Below, in pieces: positions 1 to 6,587 of a stretch of DNA of 7,670 nt. Position numbers and translations under genes: made by a program. The notes under the pieces are model-generated. The model was not told where the DNA came from. It did not search any database and saw nothing but the letters and a program-made list of their open reading frames with translations. The DNA comes from an uncultured Collinsella sp. (GTDB taxonomy: Bacteria; Actinomycetota; Coriobacteriia; Coriobacteriales; Coriobacteriaceae), in the NCBI GenBank assembly GCA_958415625.1, contig CATYZI010000055.1:1-7670 (forward strand), read 5' to 3'. Every line of letters starts with the position of its first letter. The first letter of the stretch is position 1.

Positions 1-80
1 GCTGCGGGAACGGCCTATTAGCTCAATGTGTTCGGCTGAGATCGGAAATCAACCCAGAAAATGAGCGCTTATGTTTGGGC

Positions 81-109
81 TGTGGGGCCGCGTGCGCCTG
101 GGCTACAAT
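81..109 (+). promoter_or_regulatory. Candidate promoter for thyA-folA (-10 box)
   Basis: TACAAT at 104-109 matches the sigma70-type -10 consensus in five of six bases and lies 34 bases before the thyA start, leaving a short leader. The matching -35 region (around 81-86, TGTGGG) is poor, so the call rests on the -10 box and its position. No other good promoter is visible in 1-143. Start-site mapping would settle it. Confidence 0.35.
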
Positions 110-143
110 GAATCTCGCTTGTAGGCGACTGACAGGAGGGTCA

Positions 144-992
144 ATGAGCAAGGCTGATCAACAGTTTGTAACCATGTGCCGCGATATCTTGGACCATGGC
201 ACCACCACCGAGGGCCAAAAGGTCCGCCCAGTGTGGGAGGATGGCACCCCTGCCTATACCATTAAAAACTTTGGCGTCACGGCGCGCTACGACCTGCGCG
301 AGGAGTTCCCCGCGCTTACGCTGCGTCGTACGGCGCTCAAGTCTGCCATGGACGAGATCCTGTGGATCTATCAAAAGAAGTCCAATAACGTACATGACCT
401 CAACAGCCATATTTGGGATGAGTGGGCCGACGAGACCGGCTCTATCGGCAAGGCCTACGGGTACCAAATTGGCCAGAAAAGCCATTATGCCGAGGGCGAT
501 TTCGACCAGATGGACCGCGTGCTGTACGACCTTAAGCATACGCCGTACAGCCGCCGCATCATGACCAACACGTACGTGTTCAGCGACCTTTCCGAGATGC
601 ACCTGTATCCGTGCGCCTACAGCGTGACCTATAACGTCACGCAGCGCCCGCAGGACGATAAGCCCACGCTCAACATGATTCTCAACCAGCGCAGTCAGGA
701 CATTTTGGCCGCGAACAACTGGAATGTGTGCCAGTACGCCATCTTGTTGATGATGGTCGCACAGTCGGTCGATATGATTCCCGGTGAGCTGCTGCATGTG
801 ATTGCCGATGCCCACATTTACGACCGTCACGTCGATATCGTCCGCGAACTTATCGAGCGTCCGCAGTTTGCGGCGCCCAAGGTAACGCTGAACCCCGACG
901 TGCACGATTTCTATGCGTTTACGACCGATGACCTGATCGTGGAGGGCTACGAGCACGGTCCACAGGTCAAGAACATTCCCATCGCGGTGTAG
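144..992 (+). CDS. thyA: Thymidylate synthase (ThyA)
   Basis: Cytoplasmic enzyme that methylates dUMP to dTMP using 5,10-methylene-tetrahydrofolate and releases dihydrofolate. The 282-residue product has the family landmarks: phosphate-binding Arg pair at 137-138, nucleophile Cys157 in LYPCAYS, QRSQD at 182-186 (phosphate and dUMP contacts), the dUMP-binding Asn at 194 and HIYDRHVD at 224-231. The residue after the nucleophile is Ala, not the His of E. coli-type enzymes. From memory, Bacillus subtilis ThyA also lacks this His, so I read this as a lineage variant, not a defect. Start: ATG 144 has AGGAGGG at 134-140 just upstream; in-frame ATGs at 75 and 108 lack such a site and would overlap the promoter candidate. 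folA follows 9 bases downstream, so the two enzymes are probably co-transcribed and close the folate cycle. Function is close to certain from the motifs. Confidence 0.96.
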   Translation: MSKADQQFVTMCRDILDHGTTTEGQKVRPVWEDGTPAYTIKNFGVTARYDLREEFPALTLRRTALKSAMDEILWIYQKKSNNVHDLNSHIWDEWADETGSIGKAYGYQIGQKSHYAEGDFDQMDRVLYDLKHTPYSRRIMTNTYVFSDLSEMHLYPCAYSVTYNVTQRPQDDKPTLNMILNQRSQDILAANNWNVCQYAILLMMVAQSVDMIPGELLHVIADAHIYDRHVDIVRELIERPQFAAPKVTLNPDVHDFYAFTTDDLIVEGYEHGPQVKNIPIAV

Positions 993-1001
993 GTGGTGGG
1001 C

Positions 1002-1520
1002 ATGACGTGTAAGCTTTCTGCCATCGTCGCTGTGTGTGAAGACTGGGGCATTGGCTGCGAGGGCGATATGGTTGTGTCCAATCGCGCCGACATGCGCCAT
1101 TTTGTGGCGTGCACCAAAGGTTGCCCCGTTATTATGGGGCGCAAGAACCTGCTGAGTTTTCCCGGCGGGCGTCCGCTCAAGAACCGCCGCAATATCGTGC
1201 TCACGCGCGACGAGGAGTTTGCACCCGAGGGCGTCGACGTGGTGCATAGCATCGACGAGGCGCTCGCCGCGGTTGCCGACGAGCCCATTGCGTGGGTTAT
1301 CGGTGGCGGCGAAGTGTATCGGCAGTTTTTGCCGTATTGCGTCGAGGCCGAGGTCACGCATAACCATTGCGTCCATGTTGTGGATACGTACTTTCCCGAT
1401 TTGGAAGCCGATCCTGCGTGGAAGATTGCGCAGCGTAGCGGGGTCGCGACGATTGCCGCCGGTGAGGGTGACGAGGGCGTCGATTATGAGTTCGTGACGT
1501 ATCGTCGCGTTGAGGCGTAA
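1002..1520 (+). CDS. folA: Dihydrofolate reductase
   Basis: NADPH-dependent reduction of dihydrofolate to tetrahydrofolate, the step that recycles the ThyA product; target of trimethoprim. The 172-residue protein has normal length. Visible landmarks are the N-terminal strand ending in WGIG (15-18), Asp30 in the ADMRHF helix (equivalent of the catalytic acid Asp27 of E. coli), MGRK at 45-48, the NRRNIVLTR segment at 61-69 and the NADPH-binding IGGGEVY at 100-106. Residue 49 after GRK is Asn where most family members have Thr or Ser, a small oddity close to the cofactor site. Start: ATG 1002 is preceded by AGGTGG at 991-996, which overlaps the thyA stop codon. GTG codons at 993 and 996 are in frame but would lie on that ribosome site. 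The tight spacing to thyA suggests translational coupling. The symbol dfrA is also used for this gene. Confidence 0.95.
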   Translation: MTCKLSAIVAVCEDWGIGCEGDMVVSNRADMRHFVACTKGCPVIMGRKNLLSFPGGRPLKNRRNIVLTRDEEFAPEGVDVVHSIDEALAAVADEPIAWVIGGGEVYRQFLPYCVEAEVTHNHCVHVVDTYFPDLEADPAWKIAQRSGVATIAAGEGDEGVDYEFVTYRRVEA

Positions 1521-1561
1521 ATCGTCTGGTGTGAACGGTATCATCGGGTTGATTGAATGCA

Positions 1562-1590
1562 TGGGGCGGCGCCTGGCGTCGCCTCGTTTG
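1562..1590 (+). terminator. Weak hairpin after folA, possible terminator
   Basis: Arms at 1562-1570 and 1578-1586 can pair over nine positions, including two G-U pairs, around a 7-base loop, followed by TTTG. It lies 42 bases after the folA stop and before the methyltransferase start. The T run is short, so this may be a leaky terminator or just a GC-rich fold. Confidence 0.25.
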
Positions 1591-1629
1591 GTATAGATGT
1601 GCTGTAAAGAAGGGTGCTGGCTGGCTGCT

Positions 1630-2544
1630 ATGACTGATGCCGTTGAGGTTCTGCGAATTGATTCGCTCGAGGACGAGCGGCTCGATGCCTACGTGCGACT
1701 GACCGAGCGCGAGCTGCGCTGCGTGTTGGAGCCGCAAAAGGGCATCTTTATCGCCGAGAGTGCCAAGGTTATTGAGCGCGCGGTGCGTGCCGGATACCAG
1801 CCGGTGAGCTTTCTTTTGGGCGAACGCTGGCTCGATCAGATGATGCCGCTGTTTGAACGCCTGGTTGTGCGCGAGGGCGCGGGTCCGGTTCCTGTGTTCG
1901 TGGCTTCCATGGAGCTCATGAAGCAGTTGACGGGTTTTAACGTGACGCGCGGTGCGCTGGCGGCGTTCCGTCGCCCGCGACAGATTCCGGTCGATGAGTT
2001 TCTCGACGGCGTCGTCGAGGCGGCGGGGGAGCGCCCGGTGCGCGTATGCGTGCTCGAGGGCATTGTCGACCATACCAATGTGGGCGCGATTTTCCGTTCG
2101 GCGGCCGCATTGAACGTTGACGGTATTTTGGTCAGCCCTACGTGTTGCGATCCGCTGTATCGTCGCTCGGCTCGTGTGAGCATGGGCACGGTGTTTCAGG
2201 TGCCGTGGACGCGTATTGGCAGCGAGGCGCGCGTATGGCCGCACGATGGCCTGGCTGCGCTGCACAATGCCGGGTTCTCCTGTGCCGCTATGGCGCTGAC
2301 GGACGACTCCGTTTCGTTGGACGATTCTGCGCTGCAGGAGATTGACCGCCTCGCGATCTTTATGGGCACCGAGGGTGCTGGCTTGGGCGTCAAGACCATC
2401 GCGGGCTGCGACCGCGCCGTGCGCATTCCGATGGCGCACGGGGTCGATTCGCTCAACGTGGCCGCGGCGAGTGCCGTCGCCTTTTGGCAGCTGTGCCCGC
2501 ACATGAGCAATGAGTACCACTATCAGCCGGGTTTGTATCACTAG
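1630..2544 (+). CDS. SpoU/TrmH-family RNA 2'-O-methyltransferase
   Basis: SPOUT-class enzyme expected to transfer a methyl group from S-adenosylmethionine to a ribose 2'-OH in tRNA or rRNA. The 304-residue protein shows all three SpoU motifs in the C-terminal half: motif I with N150 and R156 in NVGAIFRSA, motif II FMGTEGAGL at 244-252, and motif III IPMAHGVDSLNVAAASAV at 266-283, which builds the trefoil knot that binds the cofactor. The first 120 residues look like a substrate-recognition domain as in RlmB/TsnR-type members (IAESAKVIERAV at 41-52). The RNA target cannot be read from the sequence, so no symbol is given. Start: ATG 1630 is chosen because the residues before it (from ATG 1597) are Cys-rich and unlike the family; neither start has a strong ribosome site. 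It lies 109 bases after folA, so it may be read through from that unit or have its own promoter. Confidence 0.88.
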   Translation: MTDAVEVLRIDSLEDERLDAYVRLTERELRCVLEPQKGIFIAESAKVIERAVRAGYQPVSFLLGERWLDQMMPLFERLVVREGAGPVPVFVASMELMKQLTGFNVTRGALAAFRRPRQIPVDEFLDGVVEAAGERPVRVCVLEGIVDHTNVGAIFRSAAALNVDGILVSPTCCDPLYRRSARVSMGTVFQVPWTRIGSEARVWPHDGLAALHNAGFSCAAMALTDDSVSLDDSALQEIDRLAIFMGTEGAGLGVKTIAGCDRAVRIPMAHGVDSLNVAAASAVAFWQLCPHMSNEYHYQPGLYH

Positions 2545-2580
2545 GCAGATAGTTCGCACCGGGCTCTGACTCGGGGTGTT

Positions 2581-2649
2581 TCGGTCGACGCCGGTCGGTG
2601 CTAAGCTGCTATTGACTTCGGTCTTAAATTGCTATTTTGTCGGTCGACG
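2581..2649. repeat. 10-bp direct repeat flanking the MATE promoter region
   Basis: TCGGTCGACG occurs at 2581-2590 and again at 2640-2649. The copies lie on either side of the candidate -35/-10 elements upstream of the MATE gene, and each contains the palindromic core GTCGAC. The arrangement would suit a regulator binding around the promoter, but a chance repeat in GC-rich DNA is possible. Confidence 0.35.
2612..2638 (+). promoter_or_regulatory. Candidate promoter for MATE transporter
   Basis: TTGACT at 2612-2617 matches five of six -35 consensus bases. TATTTT at 2633-2638 is a fair -10 with a short 15-base spacer. It lies in the locally AT-richer patch of the 125-base gap before the MATE start. 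The spacer is shorter than ideal, so confidence is low. Confidence 0.3.
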
Positions 2650-2669
2650 TACGCTGGTGGGGAGGGCGT

Positions 2670-4019
2670 GTGGCTAAGAAATCTACGGCTATTGATGTGA
2701 CGCAGGGTGTCATTTGGCAGCAGCTGCTTTCGCTGTGCGTCCCTATCTTCTTTAGCTCGTTTTTTCAGCAGGCTTACACGCTTATCGGTACGTATATCGT
2801 CGGTCAGTTTGGCGGTAAGCTCGCGCTGGGTGGCATTCAGGCCACGATGGTGCTTACGGAGCTCTGCATTGGTTTTTGCGTCGGTGTGGGTGCCGGCTGT
2901 GCGGTCATTACGGGCCAGTTTTTTGGTCAGCACGATGACGAGCGCCTGAGCCGATCGGTCCATACGGCCATGACGCTCGCGCTGGTGGGCGGTATCGTTT
3001 TCTCGATTCTTGGCATAGTGTTCGTTGAGCCCATGCTGGTGCTGATGAACACGCCGCATGAACTATTGGCCGAGGGCGTGGCCTATGCCCGTTGCTATTT
3101 TGCCGCCATGGTTGCGGCGCTGCTGCTCAATATGGGAACGGCATTGCTGCGCGCCGTGGGCGACACGCGCGGGCCTGCTGTGATCATCGCTTCCGGCTGC
3201 CTTGTTAATGCGGTGCTGGATGTCATCTTCGTTGCCGTGCTTCATATGGAGGCTCTGGGCTGTGGCATCGCGGTGGCGCTGACCATTTGCTCCAACGCCA
3301 CGATGATCGTGATTCGTATGATGCACGCACCGGGTGCGTGGCGGCTTTCACTGTCCAAACTCGGCATTGATCCTGGCATTTGTAAGAGTATGATCTCATG
3401 TGGTCTGCCGCTTGGCTTTCAGTCTGCTGCGTATTCGATTTCCAACGTTTTGATTCAGGTGTCGGTCAACTCGTTTGGCGCCGATGTCACCACGGCGTGG
3501 GGTCTTTCGGGCCGCCTGGATGGCATTGTCTGGATGGTTACCGAGGCGCTCGGCGTGTCGATCACTACGTTCTCGGCGCAGAACTTTGGCGCGCGCAATT
3601 ACGAGCGCATGCGCAAGGGCTACCATACGTCGCTTATACTGTCGTTTATGCTCATTGGTGGCTTGTCTGCCGTGCTGCTGGTGTTCTCGGGTCCGCTGTC
3701 TCGTCTGTTTGTCGACGATGCTTCGATCTCGGCGTACACCACGACGATTCTTCATTTTATCGCGCCGTTCTACGCGATCTTCTCGATTATCGAAAACGCG
3801 TCGGGCTCCATTCGCGGCGCCGGCGTGAGCTTACAGCCCATGCTGCTCACGATTTTTGGCACCGTCGTGCTCAGGGTGATCTGGGTGTTTGCGATTATGC
3901 CGTTCGATCCGTCGCTCGAACACCTGCTGCTGGTTTACCCCGTAACCTGGCTCATCACGGCCACAATGTTCACCATCTACCACCACAGCGGCAACTGGCT
4001 CGGCCGCGCCACCGCCTAG
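2670..4019 (+). CDS. MATE-family multidrug efflux transporter
   Basis: Integral membrane antiporter expected to expel cationic drugs or metabolites in exchange for Na+ or H+. The 449-residue length suits the family, and the chain is almost wholly hydrophobic with about 12 membrane segments in two related halves. N-half landmarks are the opening TQGVIWQQLL (11-20), VPIFFSSFFQQAYTLIGTYIVG (24-45), the GQFFGQHDDERL cytoplasmic loop (82-93) and the RAVGDTRGPAVIIASGCLVN stretch (161-180). The C-half repeats the pattern with SAQNFGARNYERMRKG (302-317) and SIRGAGVSLQPML (380-392). Substrate is not predictable. Start: GTG 2670 is chosen because GGGGAGGG (2659-2666) lies just before it and the next residues (VAKKSTAIDVTQG) resemble MATE N-termini; an upstream TTG at 2637 would add 11 unlikely residues. 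The stop codon lies inside a 30-bp palindrome shared with the convergent cobO gene. Confidence 0.92.
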   Translation: MAKKSTAIDVTQGVIWQQLLSLCVPIFFSSFFQQAYTLIGTYIVGQFGGKLALGGIQATMVLTELCIGFCVGVGAGCAVITGQFFGQHDDERLSRSVHTAMTLALVGGIVFSILGIVFVEPMLVLMNTPHELLAEGVAYARCYFAAMVAALLLNMGTALLRAVGDTRGPAVIIASGCLVNAVLDVIFVAVLHMEALGCGIAVALTICSNATMIVIRMMHAPGAWRLSLSKLGIDPGICKSMISCGLPLGFQSAAYSISNVLIQVSVNSFGADVTTAWGLSGRLDGIVWMVTEALGVSITTFSAQNFGARNYERMRKGYHTSLILSFMLIGGLSAVLLVFSGPLSRLFVDDASISAYTTTILHFIAPFYAIFSIIENASGSIRGAGVSLQPMLLTIFGTVVLRVIWVFAIMPFDPSLEHLLLVYPVTWLITATMFTIYHHSGNWLGRATA

Positions 4020-4045
4020 CCATTGGGGACGTCCCCAATGGCTAG
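4016..4045. repeat. Perfect 30-bp palindrome containing both convergent stop codons
   Basis: Positions 4016-4030 are the exact reverse complement of 4031-4045, centred on GACGTC. Each arm begins with CTAG, so the left arm supplies the TAG of the MATE gene (4017-4019) and the right arm supplies the TAG of cobO on the other strand (4042-4044). As RNA it could fold into a 13-bp stem with a 4-base loop from either direction. No T run follows on either strand, so it is not a classical intrinsic terminator. It may act as a bidirectional 3'-end stabiliser or terminator, or be a mobile REP-like repeat. Confidence 0.85.
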
Positions 4046-4527
4046 TATTCGATTCCTTTGCGGGCTAGGAGGCCTTCGTCGAAGTAGTGTTTGACGGGGC
4101 GCATTTCGGTTACTAGGTCGGCAAGGTCGGCGAGGGGCAGCAGGCCGCGGCCGGTGAGCACGAGTTCCGTGGTGGTCGGTTTCATCGCGATCAACGCTTC
4201 GACATCTTCGCGTGTCACAAAGCCCCGTCGCATGGCTTCTCCCAGTTCATCCAAGATCAGCACGTCTACCTGGCTAATCTGTTCGCGCGCAAGCTCCATG
4301 ATCTGTGCGGCGCAAGCCTCGGGCGTGTCGCGATCGGCCTGCACAATACGCAGCCCCAGGCGCGGCGCGGCATCGTGTTCGGCGCAGTGCAGCTTCTTCG
4401 CAAATTGCAGCATAAGTACGTTGAGCCCATAACCTGTGGCGCGCAAAGCCAGCCCCAAGGCGGCCGTGGTTTTGCCCTTGCCGTCGCCCGTATAGATCTG
4501 AACCTTGCCGACTTCCAGTGATGCCAT
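4042..4527 (-). CDS. cobO: Cob(I)alamin (corrinoid) adenosyltransferase, CobO/BtuR family
   Basis: ATP:corrinoid adenosyltransferase that attaches the 5'-deoxyadenosyl group of ATP to cobalt, giving adenosylcobalamin or its precursors, in de novo synthesis or salvage. The 161-residue protein opens with a beta strand (VGKVQIYTG) running into the P-loop GDGKGKTT at 14-21. It then shows RATGYGLNVLMLQFAKK (29-45), the acidic LDELGEAM (92-99), VLTGRG (123-128), and the diagnostic tail LVTEMRPVKHYFDEGLLARKGIEY (138-161). It is shorter than E. coli BtuR, lacking an N-terminal extension, which is common in anaerobes. Start: ATG at 4525-4527, preceded on the minus strand by AAAGGA five bases away. It is divergent from ftsH across a 92-base gap (4528-4619), too short for an obvious cobalamin riboswitch. 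No other B12 gene is in the window, so a salvage or repair role is an inference. Confidence 0.92.
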   Translation of the reverse strand: MASLEVGKVQIYTGDGKGKTTAALGLALRATGYGLNVLMLQFAKKLHCAEHDAAPRLGLRIVQADRDTPEACAAQIMELAREQISQVDVLILDELGEAMRRGFVTREDVEALIAMKPTTTELVLTGRGLLPLADLADLVTEMRPVKHYFDEGLLARKGIEY

Positions 4528-4619
4528 CTCTGTCCTTTCGTGCTCGGCGTCGGTTTATCGCCGTCCCGGTTGGGTATTCTAGATAGCATTATCAACCCCA
4601 GTAGATGGAGTTCAAGCAG

Positions 4620-6512
4620 ATGGAGATGGATGACAATAAACGTAGACGGAATATGATCCTCTACGTGCTCATCGCCTTCGTCGTCTACCTCGTGCTCTCG
4701 ACCGTTCTGTTCCCCAACATCGGTCACACGCAGCAGATTACGAAGACCGATTATTCGACGTTTGTCAAAGCGCTCGATAAGAAGAGCGTCGACAAGGTCG
4801 AGTACAACACGGACGATTACACGATTTATTACACCAAGAAGGGCGAGGACGAGAACATCGCCTACAAGACGACCGGCGTGCCGAATGACGCGGGCTTTAC
4901 CGATCGCGTGCTTGAATCTGGCGCCTCGCTTGAGTCGGTCGTTCCCGATAAGAACTCGGGTCTGATGACCTACTACCTGCTCACCCTCATCCTTCCCATG
5001 GCGATTTTCTTCCTGATCGGCTGGTGGCTCAACCGCCGCATGAAGAAGGCTATGGGCGACGACGGCCCGTCGATGAACTTTGGCGGCGGCGGTTTTGGTG
5101 GCGGCGGGCTGGGTAAGTCCGGCGCGCGCGTGATCGCCTCCAAGGACGTGGGCGTGACCTTTAAGGACGTCGCCGGCCAGGAAGAGGCCAAGGAGTCTCT
5201 CAAGGAGGTCGTCGACTTTCTGGAGAAGCCGCAGCGCTACGAGGAAATCGGCGCCAAGCTGCCGCGAGGTGCCCTCCTTGTCGGCCCTCCGGGTACCGGT
5301 AAAACCCTGCTTGCCAAGGCTGTTGCCGGCGAGGCGGGCGTTCCGTTCTTTAGCATTTCGGGTTCTGAGTTCGTGGAGATGTTCGTCGGACGCGGCGCCG
5401 CCAAGGTTCGCGACCTGTTTAAGCAGGCCAAGGAAAAGGCCCCGTGCATCGTCTTTATCGATGAGATCGATACCATCGGCAAGAAGCGCGATGGTGGCGG
5501 CTTTAGTGGCAACGACGAGCGCGAGCAGACGCTCAACCAGCTGCTGACCGAGATGGACGGCTTTGATAACCATAAGGGTATTGTCGTTCTCGCTGCTACC
5601 AACCGACCCGACAGCCTCGATCCCGCCCTGTTGCGCCCCGGTCGTTTTGACCGCCGCATCCCCGTTGAGCTGCCCGACCTGACCGGCCGTAAGAATATTC
5701 TTGAGCTGCATGCCAAGAGCGTGAAGACGCAGCCGCCGATCGATCTGACCGCGATCGCCCGCGCAACGCCCGGCGCCTCGGGTGCCGATCTGGCCAACAT
5801 CATCAACGAGGGCGCCCTGCGCGCCGTTCGCGAGGGTCGCAAGCGTGCAACCCAGGATGACTTTGAGGAGTCGGTGGAGGTCGTCATCGCCGGCCAGCAG
5901 CGTAAGTCCACGGTTCTGTCCGACCACGAGAAACAGGTCGTGTCCTATCACGAGATCGGCCATGCCATCGTTGCCGCCCGCCAGAAGGGTTCTGCGCCGG
6001 TTACGAAGATCACCATCGTGCCGCGTACGAGCGGTGCTCTGGGCTACACCATGCAGGTCGAGGAGGACGAGCGCTTCTTGACCACGCGCCAGGAGGTGCT
6101 CGACAAGCTCGCCGTCTACTGCGGCGGACGTGCTGCCGAGGAGCTCATCTTTGGCGAGATGACGACTGGCGCGGCCAATGATATCGAGCAGGCCACCAAG
6201 CTCGCCCGCAACATGGTGACGCGCTTTGGTATGTCGGAAGAGTTTGGCATGATGGCGCTCGGTACCGTTCAGAATGCCTACCTCAACCAGGACACGTCGC
6301 TCACCTGCGCCCCCGGTACGGCCGAGCGCGTCGACGCGATCGTCGCCAAGCTGATCGAGGACGCGCATGACCGCGCCCTGCAGATCCTCAAGGAGAACAA
6401 GTTTAAGCTCCATGAGCTGGCTCGTTATCTGTACAAGAAGGAGACGATCACGGGCGAGGAGTTCATGAATCTCCTCACGCGCGAGAATCCGCTGATGCCA
6501 AAGCAGCAGTAA
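4620..6512 (+). CDS. ftsH: ATP-dependent zinc metalloprotease FtsH
   Basis: Membrane-anchored hexameric AAA+ protease that unfolds and degrades misfolded membrane proteins and short-lived regulators. In the 630-residue product: a first membrane segment at about 12-31, an extracytoplasmic domain, a second segment at about 118-137, a Gly-rich linker (154-165), Walker A GPPGTGKT (222-229), pore loop FVEMFVGRGA (251-260), Walker B CIVFIDEID (276-284), second region of homology with Arg fingers in RPGRFDRR (339-346), the zinc site HEIGH (444-448) and the third zinc ligand Asp521 in NDIEQA. Two departures from the usual signature: HEIGH for HEAGH, and Arg where the pore motif usually has Val (FVGVGA). 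All catalytic ligands are kept, so it should be active. Start: GGAG at 4607-4610 lies nine bases before ATG 4620; ATG 4605 (five residues longer) has no clear ribosome site. A strong terminator follows. Confidence 0.96.
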   Translation: MEMDDNKRRRNMILYVLIAFVVYLVLSTVLFPNIGHTQQITKTDYSTFVKALDKKSVDKVEYNTDDYTIYYTKKGEDENIAYKTTGVPNDAGFTDRVLESGASLESVVPDKNSGLMTYYLLTLILPMAIFFLIGWWLNRRMKKAMGDDGPSMNFGGGGFGGGGLGKSGARVIASKDVGVTFKDVAGQEEAKESLKEVVDFLEKPQRYEEIGAKLPRGALLVGPPGTGKTLLAKAVAGEAGVPFFSISGSEFVEMFVGRGAAKVRDLFKQAKEKAPCIVFIDEIDTIGKKRDGGGFSGNDEREQTLNQLLTEMDGFDNHKGIVVLAATNRPDSLDPALLRPGRFDRRIPVELPDLTGRKNILELHAKSVKTQPPIDLTAIARATPGASGADLANIINEGALRAVREGRKRATQDDFEESVEVVIAGQQRKSTVLSDHEKQVVSYHEIGHAIVAARQKGSAPVTKITIVPRTSGALGYTMQVEEDERFLTTRQEVLDKLAVYCGGRAAEELIFGEMTTGAANDIEQATKLARNMVTRFGMSEEFGMMALGTVQNAYLNQDTSLTCAPGTAERVDAIVAKLIEDAHDRALQILKENKFKLHELARYLYKKETITGEEFMNLLTRENPLMPKQQ

Positions 6513-6531
6513 GGCTGGTTGCACAACGTCG

Positions 6532-6573
6532 AACGCCCCATTTGAGTGTCCAGCTCAAATGGGGCGTTTTGTT
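6532..6573 (+). terminator. Strong intrinsic terminator after ftsH
   Basis: A perfect 15-bp inverted repeat, arms 6532-6546 and 6554-6568, encloses a 7-base loop and is followed by TTTTGTTT. It starts 19 bases after the ftsH stop. The arms are GC-rich at the base and AT-rich near the loop. The symmetric A/T flanks are weak on the minus strand, so it reads best as a plus-strand terminator. Confidence 0.9.
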
Positions 6574-6587
6574 TGGGAGGGATATGT

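Noticed and set aside
10..50. tRNA-like start (CCTATTAGCTCAAT resembles an acceptor plus D-arm)
   Set aside because: No anticodon stem, no T-loop GTTCGA, and no closing acceptor strand within the next 80 bases.
3..143. thyA frame stays open upstream to position 3, with several Cys resembling a zinc finger
   Set aside because: The excellent ribosome site at 134-140 fixes the start at 144, the family begins there, and a -10 box lies within the upstream stretch.
141..1562. A 473-codon minus-strand frame opposite thyA-folA
   Set aside because: Shadow of two well-supported genes; no ribosome site and no recognisable domain.
1354..2559. A 401-codon minus-strand frame opposite folA and the methyltransferase
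   Set aside because: Arg/His-rich shadow with no motifs, while the plus-strand SpoU motifs are clear.
4528..4619. Searched the cobO-ftsH divergent gap for a cobalamin riboswitch and sigma70 promoters
   Set aside because: The gap is too short for a riboswitch plus leader, and no -35/-10 pair with good spacing was found; TATTCT (4575-4580) lacks a -35 partner.
4266..6524. A 752-codon open frame on the minus strand, antisense to ftsH and running into cobO in another frame
   Set aside because: It mirrors the ftsH coding frame, its product is rich in Arg, Leu, Gly and His without family motifs, and both overlapping genes are unmistakable. Codon bias in GC-rich DNA gives such long antisense frames.
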